The notes under the pieces are model-generated. The model was not told the origin of the DNA. It saw only the letters and a list, made by a program, of their open reading frames with translations, and made no database searches. Below, piece after piece: positions 32,937 to 44,500 of a DNA stretch of 64,000 nt. The position numbers were made by a program, and so were the translations under genes. Positions within the stretch are counted from its first letter, which is position 1; every line of letters begins with the position of its first letter. Source of the DNA: Parietaria judaica (Eukaryota > Streptophyta > Magnoliopsida > Rosales > Urticaceae); the NCBI GenBank assembly GCA_954871525.1, contig OX940861.1:11392842-11456841 (forward strand), written 5' to 3'.

Positions 32937-33560
32937 GGCGAGAGTGCCGAGCAAAAACTAAAAGAGGCGAGAGTGCCCACGGCGAGAGTGCCGAGCAGAA
33001 ACTAAAAGAGGCGAGAGTGCCCATGGCGAGAGTGCCGAGCAAAAACTAAAAGAGGCGAGAGTGCCCACGGCGAGAGTGCCGAGCAGAAACTAAAAGAGGC
33101 GAGAGTGCCCACGGCGAGAGTGCCGAGCAAAAACTAAAAGAGGCGAGAGTGCCCACGGCGAGAATACCGAGCAAAAACTAAAAGAGGCGAGAGTGCCCAC
33201 GGCGAGAGTGCCGAGTAGAAACTAAAAGAGGCGAGAGTGCCCACGGCGAGAGTGCCGAGCAAAAACTAAAAGAGGCGAGAGTGCCCACGGCGAGAGTGCC
33301 GAGCAGAAACTAAAAGAGGCGAGAGTGCCCACGGCGAGAGTGCCGAGCAAAAACTAAAAGAGGCGAGAGTTCCCACGGCGAGAATACCGAGCAAAAACTA
33401 AAAGAGGCGAGAGTGCCCACGGCGAGAGTGCCGAGTAGAAACTAAAAGAGGCGAGAGTGCCCACGGCGAGAGTGCCGAGCAAAAACTAAAAGAGGCGAGA
33501 GCGCCCTCGGCGAGAGTGCCGAGCAAAAATTAAAAGAGGCGGAAGTGCCCACGACGAAAG
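32937..33560 (+). repeat. 44-bp tandem array with 220-bp higher-order period
   Basis: About 14 units of 44 bp starting GGCGAGAGTGCCGAGC. GGCGAGAGTGCC occurs twice per unit. Variant units (GGCGAGAATACC at 33157 and 33377; GAGTAGAAAC at about 33213 and 33433) recur at exactly 220 bp, or five units, showing a recent segmental duplication inside the array. The core GTGCCGAGC is shared with the 55-bp array. Confidence 0.9.
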
Positions 33561-33829
33561 TACCGAGCAAAGAAAAATCACATTCACGACTAAGGGCACC
33601 AAGCAAACCCTCACAGAGATTCGAAGATCGCAAGCAAACTCATATAAAAGAAAATCATCGTCATCACATGTCCATTGGATTCCAAAAAAAGACAAAACGC
33701 AATATCATTATTTACAACTCATAGTTACACCCCGAATACATATGCATACTATAACTCTCGCAGGGACCGATTCCCCCGCACAACGCCATCATCAGAGGAA
33801 TCTTGACCTAGAACCGCATCGGCACATTC
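33561..33829. other. Spacer after arrays
   Basis: Decayed repeat units to about 33625, then unique sequence forming the 3' UTR side of the antisense gene. Nothing else seen. Confidence 0.5.
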
Positions 33830-36800
33830 TTATATAAGGATGTCGCAGCATCGACGAATGATGTCGTCCGCAATTAGGCAAGCAGGATCGTCAGCAGGAA
33901 GTCCTTGAGGCTTACCCGAAGAAACTCTTGCTAAATCCGCATCAGCCCTGCTATCGGCCTGCAAAGAAGGAACCGAAAGTAAAGGATCGACCCCAGAAGG
34001 AAGAGGTAAGAACTACGAATTATTTATGCTGATCCATCTCATACCGTACTCGACGAGGAGGGAAGAACGTCGAAACCCGGCGAGCGCACCCTAGCAACGC
34101 CTTGGGGAAGACAGGGAGAAAGCGGAGGAGAGTTTGGGTCACCGGAGGTTGTCATCTCCAGCTTGGCCAAATCAGCCAGGTACTCCTGTTCCAACTTGCG
34201 CCACCTTGGCAGTTTGGCTCGGAGCTCACCAACAGTCGAGCGGGAAGGTAACCCCTCGACGAGTTTGATATTCGAGAGCACGCCGCCCAGCAGGCGCTGA
34301 GTACGAGCAATCCCCTCAAGCACACCAAACCTCTCGGAGGCACGCTTCAGCTTGTCAACCGCTTGGTGGTAGAGGCGTAGGCGGGAGAATTCTTCCTCTA
34401 TAGCCCAACTCCTGGCTGCGTCGCGATCCTTGACGAGCTTCCTCAGCGTGGCCTTGACATGGAAGGAGATTTGCTCCTCCCGACCAGGCGACAGGTTTAT
34501 GGCATCGGCGATACGATTGAAACACTCATTCTTCTGCCAAAGCTGTGCCGAAAGAGTGTCCTCGCACCGCCGATAACGCTGCCGCTCCTCGAGAAGGGAT
34601 TCTTCGGCAATAGCGAGGAGGCGTCTATATTCATCGCGCTCGGCCTTACTTTCTGCGATCTTAGCCTCTACAGCCTCGGGGGGAATGCCTTCGTTCCCTG
34701 ATAAAGCCCTCACCGGCGCAAGGGCAGGTGCGAACTCCCCAGCCCCCTCGTGACCTCCTCCGTGGCGGGGGGAAGAAGCGTCGGGGCAAAGTACAACGAC
34801 GCCACCTCTAGCCTGAGGAGAAAAAGAGAGAGTGGGAATACGGAAGAAACAATAAAGAAGCCCGATAAGAAAAAGGATAAGGAAAGGGCAAGCATACAAG
34901 GGCGATAGCAGAAAAAGATTCGACGATGAAAGAAAAAGGTAACCCAAGAAAGATTTCTTTTATTCATATGGTAATTATGCTTGGATTACAGTGAAATACA
35001 GCACAAGCCACGAAATGCAAAATTTACAAAAGCGGGAAATAGAAAGGGAGGCTCTAAGGAAACATCCTATACCGTGGCCTCTGGGAGCGCCAGGGTCTCG
35101 GTGCTCGGGCCGGATCCATCGCGCGATGCCGATCCAAGGGCTACCACCTCCAAGGCAAGGCTTTCAAGTCTCCGACAGTCCAAGGTTGGCGGGTTACAGG
35201 GAGAGAGCGGCGGAGATCTGGGATCCCGGGCAGACTTCTGGTCCAGCTCTTTAACCACGGCCCGGTGCTTATCGCGGCTTTCGCGCCACGAGGATAAGCG
35301 TGTATCGAGGCCCCCGGCTTGTGCCAACAGGGGGTTCTTCTCGACCAAGGCGATATTGGCCTGGTACGCAGCGGCCAAGCGATGGGCGTTGATTGATTGA
35401 TCAAGAAAACCATACTTCACCGACAGACGCTCCAACTTGGCTTGAGCCTCCTCGAACAAGCGCTCCCGGCCAAGACGCTCCTCAACTGCCTCGGCTCGCG
35501 CAGCCTCAAGGTCATCAGCGAGCTTCTTCAACGCGGCATTGACCCCGGACACCAGCTGGTCTTCCCGTTCGGGCGATACGCCAACGGCCTCGCCTATCTG
35601 AGCAAGGCATTCCGCTTGAAGCCGGAGTTTGTCGGAGAGGCTCGCCTCCATAACAGCGCAAGAGTTTTGCTGATCCGCGAGTTTGGCTTCAGCGGCCCGG
35701 CGCAGCGAAACTTCCGATTCCAAGATGGACTTGGCCTCATTGAGCTCGGCCTCGGCGGCCCGGCGCAATGAGCTTTCCGACTCCAAGGCAGATCTAGCTT
35801 CGTTGAGCTCAGCCTCAGCGGCCAGGCGCAATGAGCTTTCCGACTCCAAGGTAGATTTGGCTTCGTCGAGCTCCGAGGAAAGCTTCTCGATCTGCCCCTG
35901 GAACTTCTGCCCGTCGTGGGTGGAAGCCTCAAACCGTTCCCGGACTAACGAGAGTTCTGCCGACAACTCATTGCTCTCTCTCTCAACCCTAGCGGTGGAT
36001 AGCCACACGGATGCGATAACGTCCGACAATAGAGCTACCCTCCGGGCAACGCGGTCGACCAATGCTAAGTTCCCCATGGGATCGCTGGAGGGCTCGGCAA
36101 GTTCGTGAGAAGCTTCGGCCGCGGGAAATGCTCTCGGAGGCGGCAAGGCTGGGAAGCTGGATTGGGCCCGCGGCGACCCGGTAGGAACCTCCTCGGGGAT
36201 TCCCTCGAGGTCAAGGGACGGCTCGGAAGGCTGCGTCAAGCCATCCGCTAATTGGGGCAATGCGCCGGGAGGAGCGACAAGAGGTACTTGCGAGCTGGAG
36301 ACGCCGGTAAGACAAGGGGAAGGCCAGGCCATTGAGCCCTCGAGGGCCTCGACGCCGGGAACGTCGGGAAGAAGCTTCGGATTAGCGGGGTTCACGTCGG
36401 GGAGCGCCCTTGAGTGTTCTTCCGTGGGCCCGGGGAGGATCTGTTCTGGAGCGTCTTCCTCGCCAATGGGCCCCGTATCTCCGTCGTTGGGAGCATTGGT
36501 CCCTTTGACCAAAGGTTGAGTCGGAGGCGTTAAGGCCACAACCGAGTTTCGCATCGCTTCATCGGGGATTCCCCGAGGCGGTGACAGGGAAGACCGGATC
36601 GCGGCCCCCGAAGCAGAAAGAGGAATGGGGTCTTCAGCCCCCGACGGAGGCGGAGGAGGAGCATCCGGCGCGACGACTAGGTGCTCGATGTCTTCCATCT
36701 CCAGTCTCTCCCGCGAGATCTCGGCGGGGTGTACGCACACGTCCGCCGCCGGCCTTGTCCTCCCCGTTGCGCCCTCGACAGGCGCGGTGCCCGAAGTCCC

Positions 36801-37991
36801 TCCCGCAGCTCCTTGAGACGGGTCAGCCGCCTCGAGTTCAGGAGTCGGGTCGGGAACTCTCGCCTTCTTCGCCAGAGAAGCATCACGCTCTTCCTCGGCG
36901 GGGCGCTTGCCCAGGGAGTTTTCTTCCCGAGGAGATCCCCTCGAGGAGCGGGAGGTATCTTGCGAGGAGCGGGCCGCGGACTCCGTCCTCGCCCTTGTTC
37001 GCCGCTCGTCACCAGTATCCTCGACGGGGCGTTTGTTTGAGAAACCGCCCTCTCGGGGGGTGAGCCCCATGAAGCGAGGAGCGTCAGACCCTGCCCGGGA
37101 CCTCGACGATCTGTGCGCCTCCCGATCCCGACCAACGGGAGCGCTATTCCTAGTAGCCACGACTATATCCTCGGCGTTCTTCTTCGGCCTTGGAGCGGGT
37201 TTCTTCCGCTCCACGGGAGACCCTTCCGGGGCCGGTTCGCGAAGGAAACCTTTCGGGAGAAGAGTGTTAGGGGGCGCCCCGTGTATTCGGGCCAATTGAT
37301 AAACCCCAGATTTCTCAAGCCGCTGGCCCCCGAAGTCTTTACTCCAATCACGCCTGGGATTGGCAAGGAGAGCAGCGTGGATGCTCTTGAACCGCGCCTC
37401 GGCCTCCTCATTCTCCTCAAGCTTGAATCGAGGGAGGTCCGCTCCCTCGAGCACCAAATCCGTCGGTAGGAAAGCATGGTGGGGACCGAAGTTGGAATTG
37501 TCCACACGAACAAAAAAATATTTATTCTCCCAGCCGGATTCGTTCGAGGGCGTGTTCAGGAGGATGTGCGGTCGGACGCGATGAGAGATGGCAAAACGAC
37601 CCAGATTCTTTGGATTACGGGAGACTTTGAAGAGACGCATCAGGTCCTCGAGCGTGAGCTCCACTTTCTGTTCACATGCAATGGCCAGTGTACAAAGGAG
37701 GAGGCGAAGAGTGTTGGGGCTCACCTGAGCAATCGGAACCCCGAAGGCGTAGAGAAACGCCACGACCAGGAGCGGCGTAGGGAAGCGAAGGCCGACGATG
37801 CGGAAGAACGATTCATAGACGCAAACGAAGTCGCTCTGAGGTTCATCGGCGAACTCGCCCTCGAGAGGGAGACGGGCAAAGCAGGTCCCTGAGTCAGTGT
37901 GGTTATCGACGATATACTTCAAGCCTTCTTCCGTCATGACGGAAGGGGGACTCCGAGTCTTAAATATTGGGCCGGAGCGGGATGGACCCAT
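33830..37991 (-). CDS. Antisense gene with gypsy-type transposon domain and coiled coils, three exons
   Basis: Exon 1 37991-35073, exon 2 34812-34045, exon 3 33958-33830. Donors ACG|GTATAG and ACG|GTATGA, acceptors TTTCTCCTCAG and CTTTGCAG, all phase 0, give about 1271 aa. An open extension upstream of the chosen ATG begins with TTG only. Exon 1 residues about 20-200 hold the 'putative gypsy type transposon' (Transposase_28) domain: ESFFRIVGLRFPTPLLVVAF, LEDLMRLFKVSR, WENKYFFVRVDNSNF. A Pro/Ser/Glu-rich linker follows, then a coiled coil with three about 24-aa repeats (ELNEAKSILESEVSLRRAAE). Exon 2 repeats the exon-1 end in divergent form (DPRSPPLSPC versus DPNSPPLSPC before the splice), suggesting exon duplication. 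It is antisense to the element, like the extra ORF of Tat retrotransposons. The molecular role of these proteins is not established. Confidence 0.72.
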
Positions 37992-38546
37992 CGAGGCGTC
38001 TGAGGGAGAAGGAGGAAGAATTTCGGAGACGAGGAGATGAGGATAAACAACAGCAAAAAGAAACCTGGAGAGAATTCTTGAAAAAAATACGAAAATGCCT
38101 GGAAAAATGGTTTTGAATTTCGAATTTATAGAAAGGGAAGAATGATGAGTAGACACGTCTTTAATCTGACGGCCCAAAATCGAAGCTTGCTAACTCATCA
38201 ACGGTTCGTTTCAAAGGCCCGTTATAAATCTCTACAGGCCCTCAAAGGCAAAAAAGGATGGTCATTCAATGCTGAAGGGACGTGCGTAAGATTCGAGGCT
38301 GACAGATTTTTGGGAAAGAAAAATCGAGGTGGGTCCCGGACCCGAGCAACGTTGAGAAATCTTCGTCGCTGAGAGTTTCGTTGGGGCTTAGGGAAGCAAA
38401 GGAAGCCTAGCGAGGGAAGGGAGCGACTTCATAATATGACCACGCGAGGAGCCGAAGAAGGAGTCACCGACCACGAGCCAATCGACGCCGGCTAGTGCCA
38501 ACCCCCAAGGCAGTTATACTTTATTTTACCAAGTGTATACACTTGA

Positions 38547-38563
38547 TAAAATGGGGGACTAAC
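38547..38563 (+). other. Polypurine tract
   Basis: AAAATGGGGGACTAA immediately before the 3' LTR, the position and composition expected for plus-strand cDNA priming. Confidence 0.8.
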
Positions 38564-39367
38564 TGTTAAGGTCGGATTTGGTCAAATCCATCCTCAACAT
38601 AACTCGTGTCGTTTTGTCCATAAACGACATGAGGGAGGCGAGGAAGTTCACCGGCGAAGAGGGAGTTATCCCCGAGGAAGGACATCCCCGAGGAGGAATA
38701 CCCCGAGGAAGTTCATCAGCGAGGGGACGCAGCCACGCGAGCAAGCGGGTCGCGATGAAGCGTCCCATCACGACTCGACGAGGAACTTAGTCATGATGAT
38801 TATGCAGAGCCCGATGACAGCCGAAGAGACGCTCATTTAATGAAGCCGACCTACTCACTCGATGAGAGCGTCAGCGACGAAGGCCTGCAGGGCCGAATGA
38901 CGGTTGACGAGATGGGCATTTAATGCGGCGCACCTACCCATGACGGCAGCGTGCTCGGAGGTGACATAAAGTGAGGATAAACCTTGCTGCCCTCAAATCA
39001 CGTCAGAGAATGATGATTAAAGAAGGAAAAGGCGGGAAAAATAGAGGAGGAAGGCATTGTAAACTCTATAAAAGGCAAGATAAGCCTCATTTGTAGAGGT
39101 TGTTGGTTGGTTGGTTGTTCGAACAAAAGGGAGAGAAAAAAGACTCGAGAAAGGAAAGAAAAAGAGATCTGGCAATAGAAAAGGTCGAAGAAAAAGATAT
39201 ATCTGAGGTTCATGATCCTTCATCTGTCCAGCTATTTAACAGAAGAAAACCGAGCTCATTTCGGAAATTATAATAAAACAGAGATATTCATCATTTGTTG
39301 TCATTTTATTTATTATTTGATGATTGTCTTTTTGACTGGAAAAGGGTGGTGAAAAACCCCCTCTACA
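38564..39367 (+). repeat. 3' LTR of the F-box element
   Basis: 804 bp, same termini as the 5' LTR, with TATAAAA at 39067-39073. Followed at once by the TSD CTTAC. About 11 substitutions from the 5' LTR and no indels noticed. Confidence 0.92.
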
Positions 39368-39372
39368 CTTAC

Positions 39373-40022
39373 CTTGTCCAATATTACGAAAATTGAGTTG
39401 ATCAAAATTTACATTCAGTTATTATATAACCTGAAAATGCGGGTTTTTAACCGAAACCAGACCGAATCCTGTTTTCAAAAACCGAAACCGAATTAAAACC
39501 GGGTTAAACCGAAACCAAAATTTAAAAAACCCGCAACCGGTTAGTAAGTTACTAGAACCCGGATTTTTAATTAAATATTTATAAATATACAATTTATTTT
39601 TATAATGTTTATGACATGATTTTTAAAGTTTTTACGGTGATTATGTTTGTTGAATTATGGTTGAACCTGTTCAACAAAATTATAAATTTATATTTTGTAA
39701 TTGTGATTGTTCAATTTTAAATATGAATTTATGTTTTGTAATTAAATTTATTTATTTTTTCAATTAAAATTTGGGTTCGGGTTTAAAATTCGAATTTCAA
39801 ATAGAATCCGGGTAAAAACCTGAACCCGAATTTCCGGGTTTTTCCTTTTAAAATCCGGTTTCGGGTTTGAAAAATCAAAACCCGAAAAATCCGGATTCGG
39901 GTATCGAAAAAAATCGGGTTTTTTTACATGGTTTCAGCCCTAGGGGTGACAGATCTCAATCCCACGTAATTCAAAATTTTATTTTTTTTGCCTCCTGAGC
40001 CAGCTTCTAGGATGTTTATGGA
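39373..40022. repeat. CGGGTTT-word-rich repeat, probable hAT-like remnant
   Basis: 39430-39942 is made of 'aaccgaaacc / cgggttcgggttt' words on both strands and ends GGTTTCAGCCCTA, the reverse complement of TAGGGCTGAAACC. A similar terminus starts the block at 19716. The F-box LTR element inserted at its left edge. No coding sequence. Confidence 0.4.
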
Positions 40023-40389
40023 TAGAGCTGCACATAAAGAATCGCCAGTGGCGATGCGACGCGTCGCGACGCATTTCCTGGGATCGCGATGCATCGCGAT
40101 TTTGCGGCAAAAGTCGCGATTCGTCGCGATTCTGGACACGCGTCGCGACGTGCAAGGGGGTGATCCGAACTTTCCATCCAACGGCCAGGATGGTGCCACG
40201 TCATCGATCCGTGTGATGTGTTTGTTTGTGGCAATAATAACACGTTTTTCACCCGAAATTTATTACCCAACCACAATTTTTACCCACTTTATTCGAATTC
40301 AACCCTAAAATTTTAAATTTTTTTTTTTTACCCACTATTATTCACCCACCACAATAATTATTCACCCACCCCACCCTCTCCTCAAACCC

Positions 40390-40397
40390 TATAAATA
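40390..40397 (+). promoter_or_regulatory. TATA box of the hAT transposase gene
   Basis: TATAAATA about 150 bp before the ATG at 40545. The intervening leader (40440-40540) is a tandem array of 'aagttctcaa'-type 10-11-mers. Confidence 0.6.
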
Positions 40398-40879
40398 CCA
40401 CCTCTTCCTCCCTCATTTCCTCACCAACAATCTTCCATCTCTCTCTCAAATTCTTTCAAGTTCTCAAATTCTCTCAAGTTCTAAAGCTCTAAAGTTCTCA
40501 AGTTCTAAAGTTCTAAACTTCTCAAGTTCAAAAGTTCTCTCATTATGTCTCGAAGAAGCGGCGGTAGTTTCGGGGGTCGAAGGGCGGCCAGGAATTTGCA
40601 ACCCCAATTTCTACTAGGGGGAACATCGCAGCCTTGTCCCAACGAATACATTCCTGTTATGCTACCCGGAGAAATATTTCCCTCCCCTGCCAATCCAAAT
40701 TATCCCGACGATACAGTACGGTCTCTAAGACCTAGTCTAGTCCGGGCGTTGGCCCACCACCAAGCCAATCCCGATCGTGTGTCCCGAGAATTGGTCGACG
40801 CGGTGGCTCAATCTAGGGGGGGAATAACGATCCTTTTTTCAATCTCATGTTACGGGAAGGTGCCGAATACGGAGCTCAA

Positions 40880-41012
40880 GGTCCCGAAGGTGCCGATCCC
40901 GACGAACCTCAAGGTCCCGAAGGTGCCGATCCCGACGAACCTCAAGGTCCCGAAGATGCCGATCCCGACCAAACTCAACGTCCCGACGATGCCGATCCCG
41001 ACGACTTTCAAA
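40880..41012 (+). repeat. 33-bp coding minisatellite
   Basis: About four units of 33 bp encoding the 11-residue acidic repeat GPEGADPDEPQ in one frame and KVPIPTNLKVP-like text in another. Lies in exon 1 of the hAT transposase. Confidence 0.8.
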
Positions 41013-41307
41013 CGCCGCCCTCGATCCGTGGTTCAAATGTCGGGGTGTACAACCGCGGTTCTCCTCAACCTTCCAATCAAAGATAGCGGTGAAGCCTCCG
41101 TTGCCCGTCCTCGACGAGGTCGACGTCCTTCTACCGGGTAATAACCTTTAATCGTTTTTTTATTTCATTAATTATTAATTTTTTATTAATTAATAAGTTA
41201 GTACTTAATAATAAATAATAATTAATAAGTAATAAATAATAATTAAAAAAAATAATTGAAAAAAAATAATTAATTTTTAATAATTAATAATTATTAAATA
41301 ATAATCA

Positions 41308-41568
41308 CTTGAAAGTCTTAGTATGCTCTGTGGTTGCGGTTCCGACTGATCTTCCACATCAGAAACGATTTTCTTGAGATTTAATAATCATTTAATCATA
41401 TTATCTTAATTAATTAATTTCGTTTAATTTTTTTACGATAATATTATAGTTTAATTATTTTAGTTTATTTAATTAATTTGTCACGTATCTTGAAAGTCTT
41501 AGAATGCTCTGTGGTTGCGGTTCCGACTGATCTTCCACATCAGAAACGATTTTCTTGAGATTTAATAA
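41308..41568 (+). repeat. 78-bp direct repeat in the hAT intron
   Basis: CTTGAAAGTCTTAG and the following about 65 bases at 41308-41387 recur at 41489-41568 with about one difference, 181 bp apart. The rest of the intron is almost pure A/T. Confidence 0.85.
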
Positions 41569-44500
41569 GTTACTGGGATTAAAAATGGTAATTTGTATGT
41601 GTGGTGATTATTATAAAGTTCTTAATGGAATACGGTGTCTTAGAAAGATTGGTTTTTAAATAAGGTTTGCTTTGCAATCTCCTCCAAGCTAGCCTGGGAA
41701 CCTCGGGGAGTTCTGTCTAGAAAAGTTTGGGCCTAAAGCGAGATCATAGCATCCTTTCCAGTCGATCTGGCCGTGGAACCTCTGGGAGTTCCGTCAAAAA
41801 GAGCTTGTTAATGATTTCCACACATAGAAAATACCATTTTTAATTTCGTTAACTATTTTAATTAACTATATGAAATTTAATTAATTAATATGACTAATAT
41901 TAATATTTAATCCATGTAAAATTAATACCAGTTTTTATGTTGTTAACCTTTTTTCTCCCTTATATTTTCAATAGGGAAAGTCCTCCTGCCTTGTTGTGGG
42001 GACGACCAAACAAAGCGAAGGTGTGGGATTATTTTTACGAGAAACGACGGGTGGAGAACGGTGTTCGAGTCAAGATTGCCACGTGCAAGAAGTGCCATAC
42101 AACCCTCGATGCGTTGGGGGACAAAGGAACCGGCTACTTGACGCGACATAAAAAAGCGTGCTACGGAGACGGTAACGAGGTAAACACAGCACAGGTAAGT
42201 GCTCTTACTACCGAAAATTTACGGAAATGGACCCTCGAGTGGTTACTGTCTACGGGCGCACCGATGAGTTTGGTGGAAAACCCTGCGCATACACAATACA
42301 TGCAAATGGTTAATCCGTCTTACGAACAGTTTTCCCGTACGACGTATACCAGGGACATGGAAAATGCTTACAAAATGCAAAAAAATTATTTGGTCGATTT
42401 TTTAAAAATGTCCAACATAAACGTTGCTTTCACCACCGACTTGTGGAGCGGTCCGAGTCTTAACGATTATTTGAGTCTGACCGCCCATTACGTCGACGAT
42501 GATTGGGTTCCATGTCAAAAACTTTTAAATATGTCACCATTCGAGTGTCGCCATACCGGCAAAAACATTTCCGATAAATTAATAGAATTATTCAATGATT
42601 GGGGTTTGCAAAATCGTATTATTTCTATTACGTTAGACAATGCCGCAAACAATAACGCCGCTATTACTATCTTAGAAAATAGTTTGCCCGGTTCTCCTTT
42701 TCGTAATATTTTACATCAAAAGTGTGCTTGTCACATCATTAATTTAATTGCTAGAACGGGCGAACGAAATATTTCAGGGCACGTTGAAAAAATACGCGGC
42801 GTTATCGATTGGATTCGGCATTCTCAAACCACCGTTAGGTGGAGACGATTTTGTAAAGAGCACAATCATAAAGCTAATAAGTTTGGTTTAGACAACAATA
42901 CACGATGGAACTCTACATATCTAATGCTTTCAGTTGTTTGTAGACAGAGGTTACCGTTAAGCGCTTTCCTCCTCACCGAACTAGAGGCCTCGAAGCGGAT
43001 CACGGAGGCAGAATGGGAAACGGCCCAGAAATTCACCCAATTCCTCAAACCCTTTTACGCTGTTACTTTAAATTTTTCGAACCAAAGACAACCTTCCTTG
43101 AATCATGGTCTTTCGGGTCTTTATGAAATTACAAACACTTTTTCTGAATTCGCAAATGACCCTGTTATCTCGCCCATGATTGAGGGAATGGTTGCAAAAT
43201 TCAAAAGTTATTGGGATCCACCCCCTTTTTCGTATTGTTTCGGTGCTATCTTAGATCCCCGTATTATTTTTACGTTCGGGCCGTTGATGTCAGCAATCGG
43301 GACAAACATAGGGGTGGATTACACTGATTATATTAAGGTTGTTAATGAAGCTATTTATGAACTTTACAGTGAATACGACCGGCGGTTCCCACAGTTCAAC
43401 GTGGAGGCGGAGCAAAGGGCAGTGATGGAAAGCCCAACCAAGACCGGCCTAGCATTTGTCCGTAGACTGAAGCAAAGACTGGATCGCGGAGAATCATCGG
43501 GATCCGGTACGCCACCGGCACGAGCGGAGGAAACGGACGGTGCACCGCAAGAACTGAAGCGGTAATACGGCCTGCGGATCGACGAGGACTCCGTCGAGTT
43601 CGATGTGATTGGATGGTGGAAGAATCAACGGGAAAGATTCCCGATATTGGCGAGAATGGCGAGGGATATACTGTCCATCCCCATTTCCAGCGTTGCTTCG
43701 GAGAGCGCGTTCAGTTCGGCTCAGCAAATAATCGACGACCGGAGGGCGTCAACAACTCCCACACACCTCGAGCAAGCGGTGGTGTTGAACGATTGGATGT
43801 TCCGCAACCCCACCATCGCCCAACGGTCCGAGCCAACCGAGCTAGAGCTTATGACTCAAAGGTTTAACGACTGGTTCCCCGAGTGACGCAATGTAAACGC
43901 CAATATGATGTGCTCTTTCCTCTCTTGGTTTTATGTCCCTAAGGAGGGTTTTACAAGAGAGGTTTTAGTGAGGCATCTTGTAATATTTACACTGAATATT
44001 TACAACTTCTTCCACCATATTGTAATATTCACAATGAATAATACAACTTTTTTTTAATATCTTGTTTTATCATATTTACTTATTTGTTTTATATTTTTAA
44101 TAATTATTAATATGTTACAAATCAAATAATAATTTTACTTATTAGCATATATTACAACTTAAAAATTAACTTATAAAAATTATTAATATGTTACAAATTA
44201 ATATTTATTAACATATCTTACAAATTAAAAATTAACATATAAAGAGAAATTAATAATATGTTACAAAATAATAAATTATAACATACTAAAATATTAATTT
44301 TGAAATAAATAAAGTTTAAATAATAATTTTAAATAATTTAATACTTAAATTCGGATAAAAACTAATAAAATTAAACATTGGAAACAAAAAATAACTTTTG
44401 TCGCAGCCCTTTTTTTGGTCTAGAATCACCCCTCCTCGCTAAATCGCGACCACGTCGCGACGCATCGCGACCAGGCAAGCCACGACGCATCGCGACCAGC

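Larger units (their letters stand above)
29601..39367 (+). mobile_element. Complete non-autonomous LTR retrotransposon carrying an F-box gene
   Basis: 9,767-bp element. LTRs at 29601-30404 and 38564-39367 (804 bp each, TGTTAAGG...CCTCTACA) differ at about 11 positions by hand count. Perfect 5-bp TSD CTTAC at 29596-29600 and 39368-39372. PBS at 30406 and polypurine tract at 38547-38563 fix the orientation as plus. The interior has no recognisable gag, protease, RT, RNase H or integrase. It contains a sense F-box ORF, two tandem arrays and an antisense three-exon gene of the type carried by Tat elements. It should therefore depend on enzymes from another Tat element. Low LTR divergence indicates recent insertion, about 0.5-1 million years for substitution rates of 1.3e-8 to 7e-9 per site per year. 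Confidence 0.92.
40545..43886 (+). pseudogene. hAT transposase (BED finger, RNase H fold, dimerisation domain), lightly broken
   Basis: Exon 1 40545-41137 and exon 2 41975-43886; the joint GG|G keeps the frame (STG|ESPPALL). Exon 2 has a BED zinc finger (CKKCHTTLD ... HKKAC) and RNase H-like catalytic segments with D (FTTDLWSGPSLNDYLSL) and D (ITLDNAANNNAAI). CACHIINLIARTG and the hAT C-terminal dimerisation region follow (ISSVASESAFSSAQQIIDDR, with the catalytic-type Glu). Lesions: a TAA at 43563-43565 in the same frame cuts off the C-terminal 107 residues including that Glu. In exon 1 a 7-G run at about 40815-40822 appears to have lost one G, moving the acidic repeat (GPEGADPDEPQ) into another frame, with a compensating shift before the exon end. 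Without these the gene would be complete. It is now probably mobilised only in trans. Confidence 0.85.

Noticed and set aside
32188..33560. CRISPR-like or satellite-centromere array
   Set aside because: Repeats are head-to-tail units without unique spacers and lie inside an LTR element, so this is an internal retroelement array.
36581..37299. Plus-strand ORFs of 120-160 aa
   Set aside because: Low-complexity Arg/Pro/Ser shadows of the GC-rich antisense gene on the minus strand.
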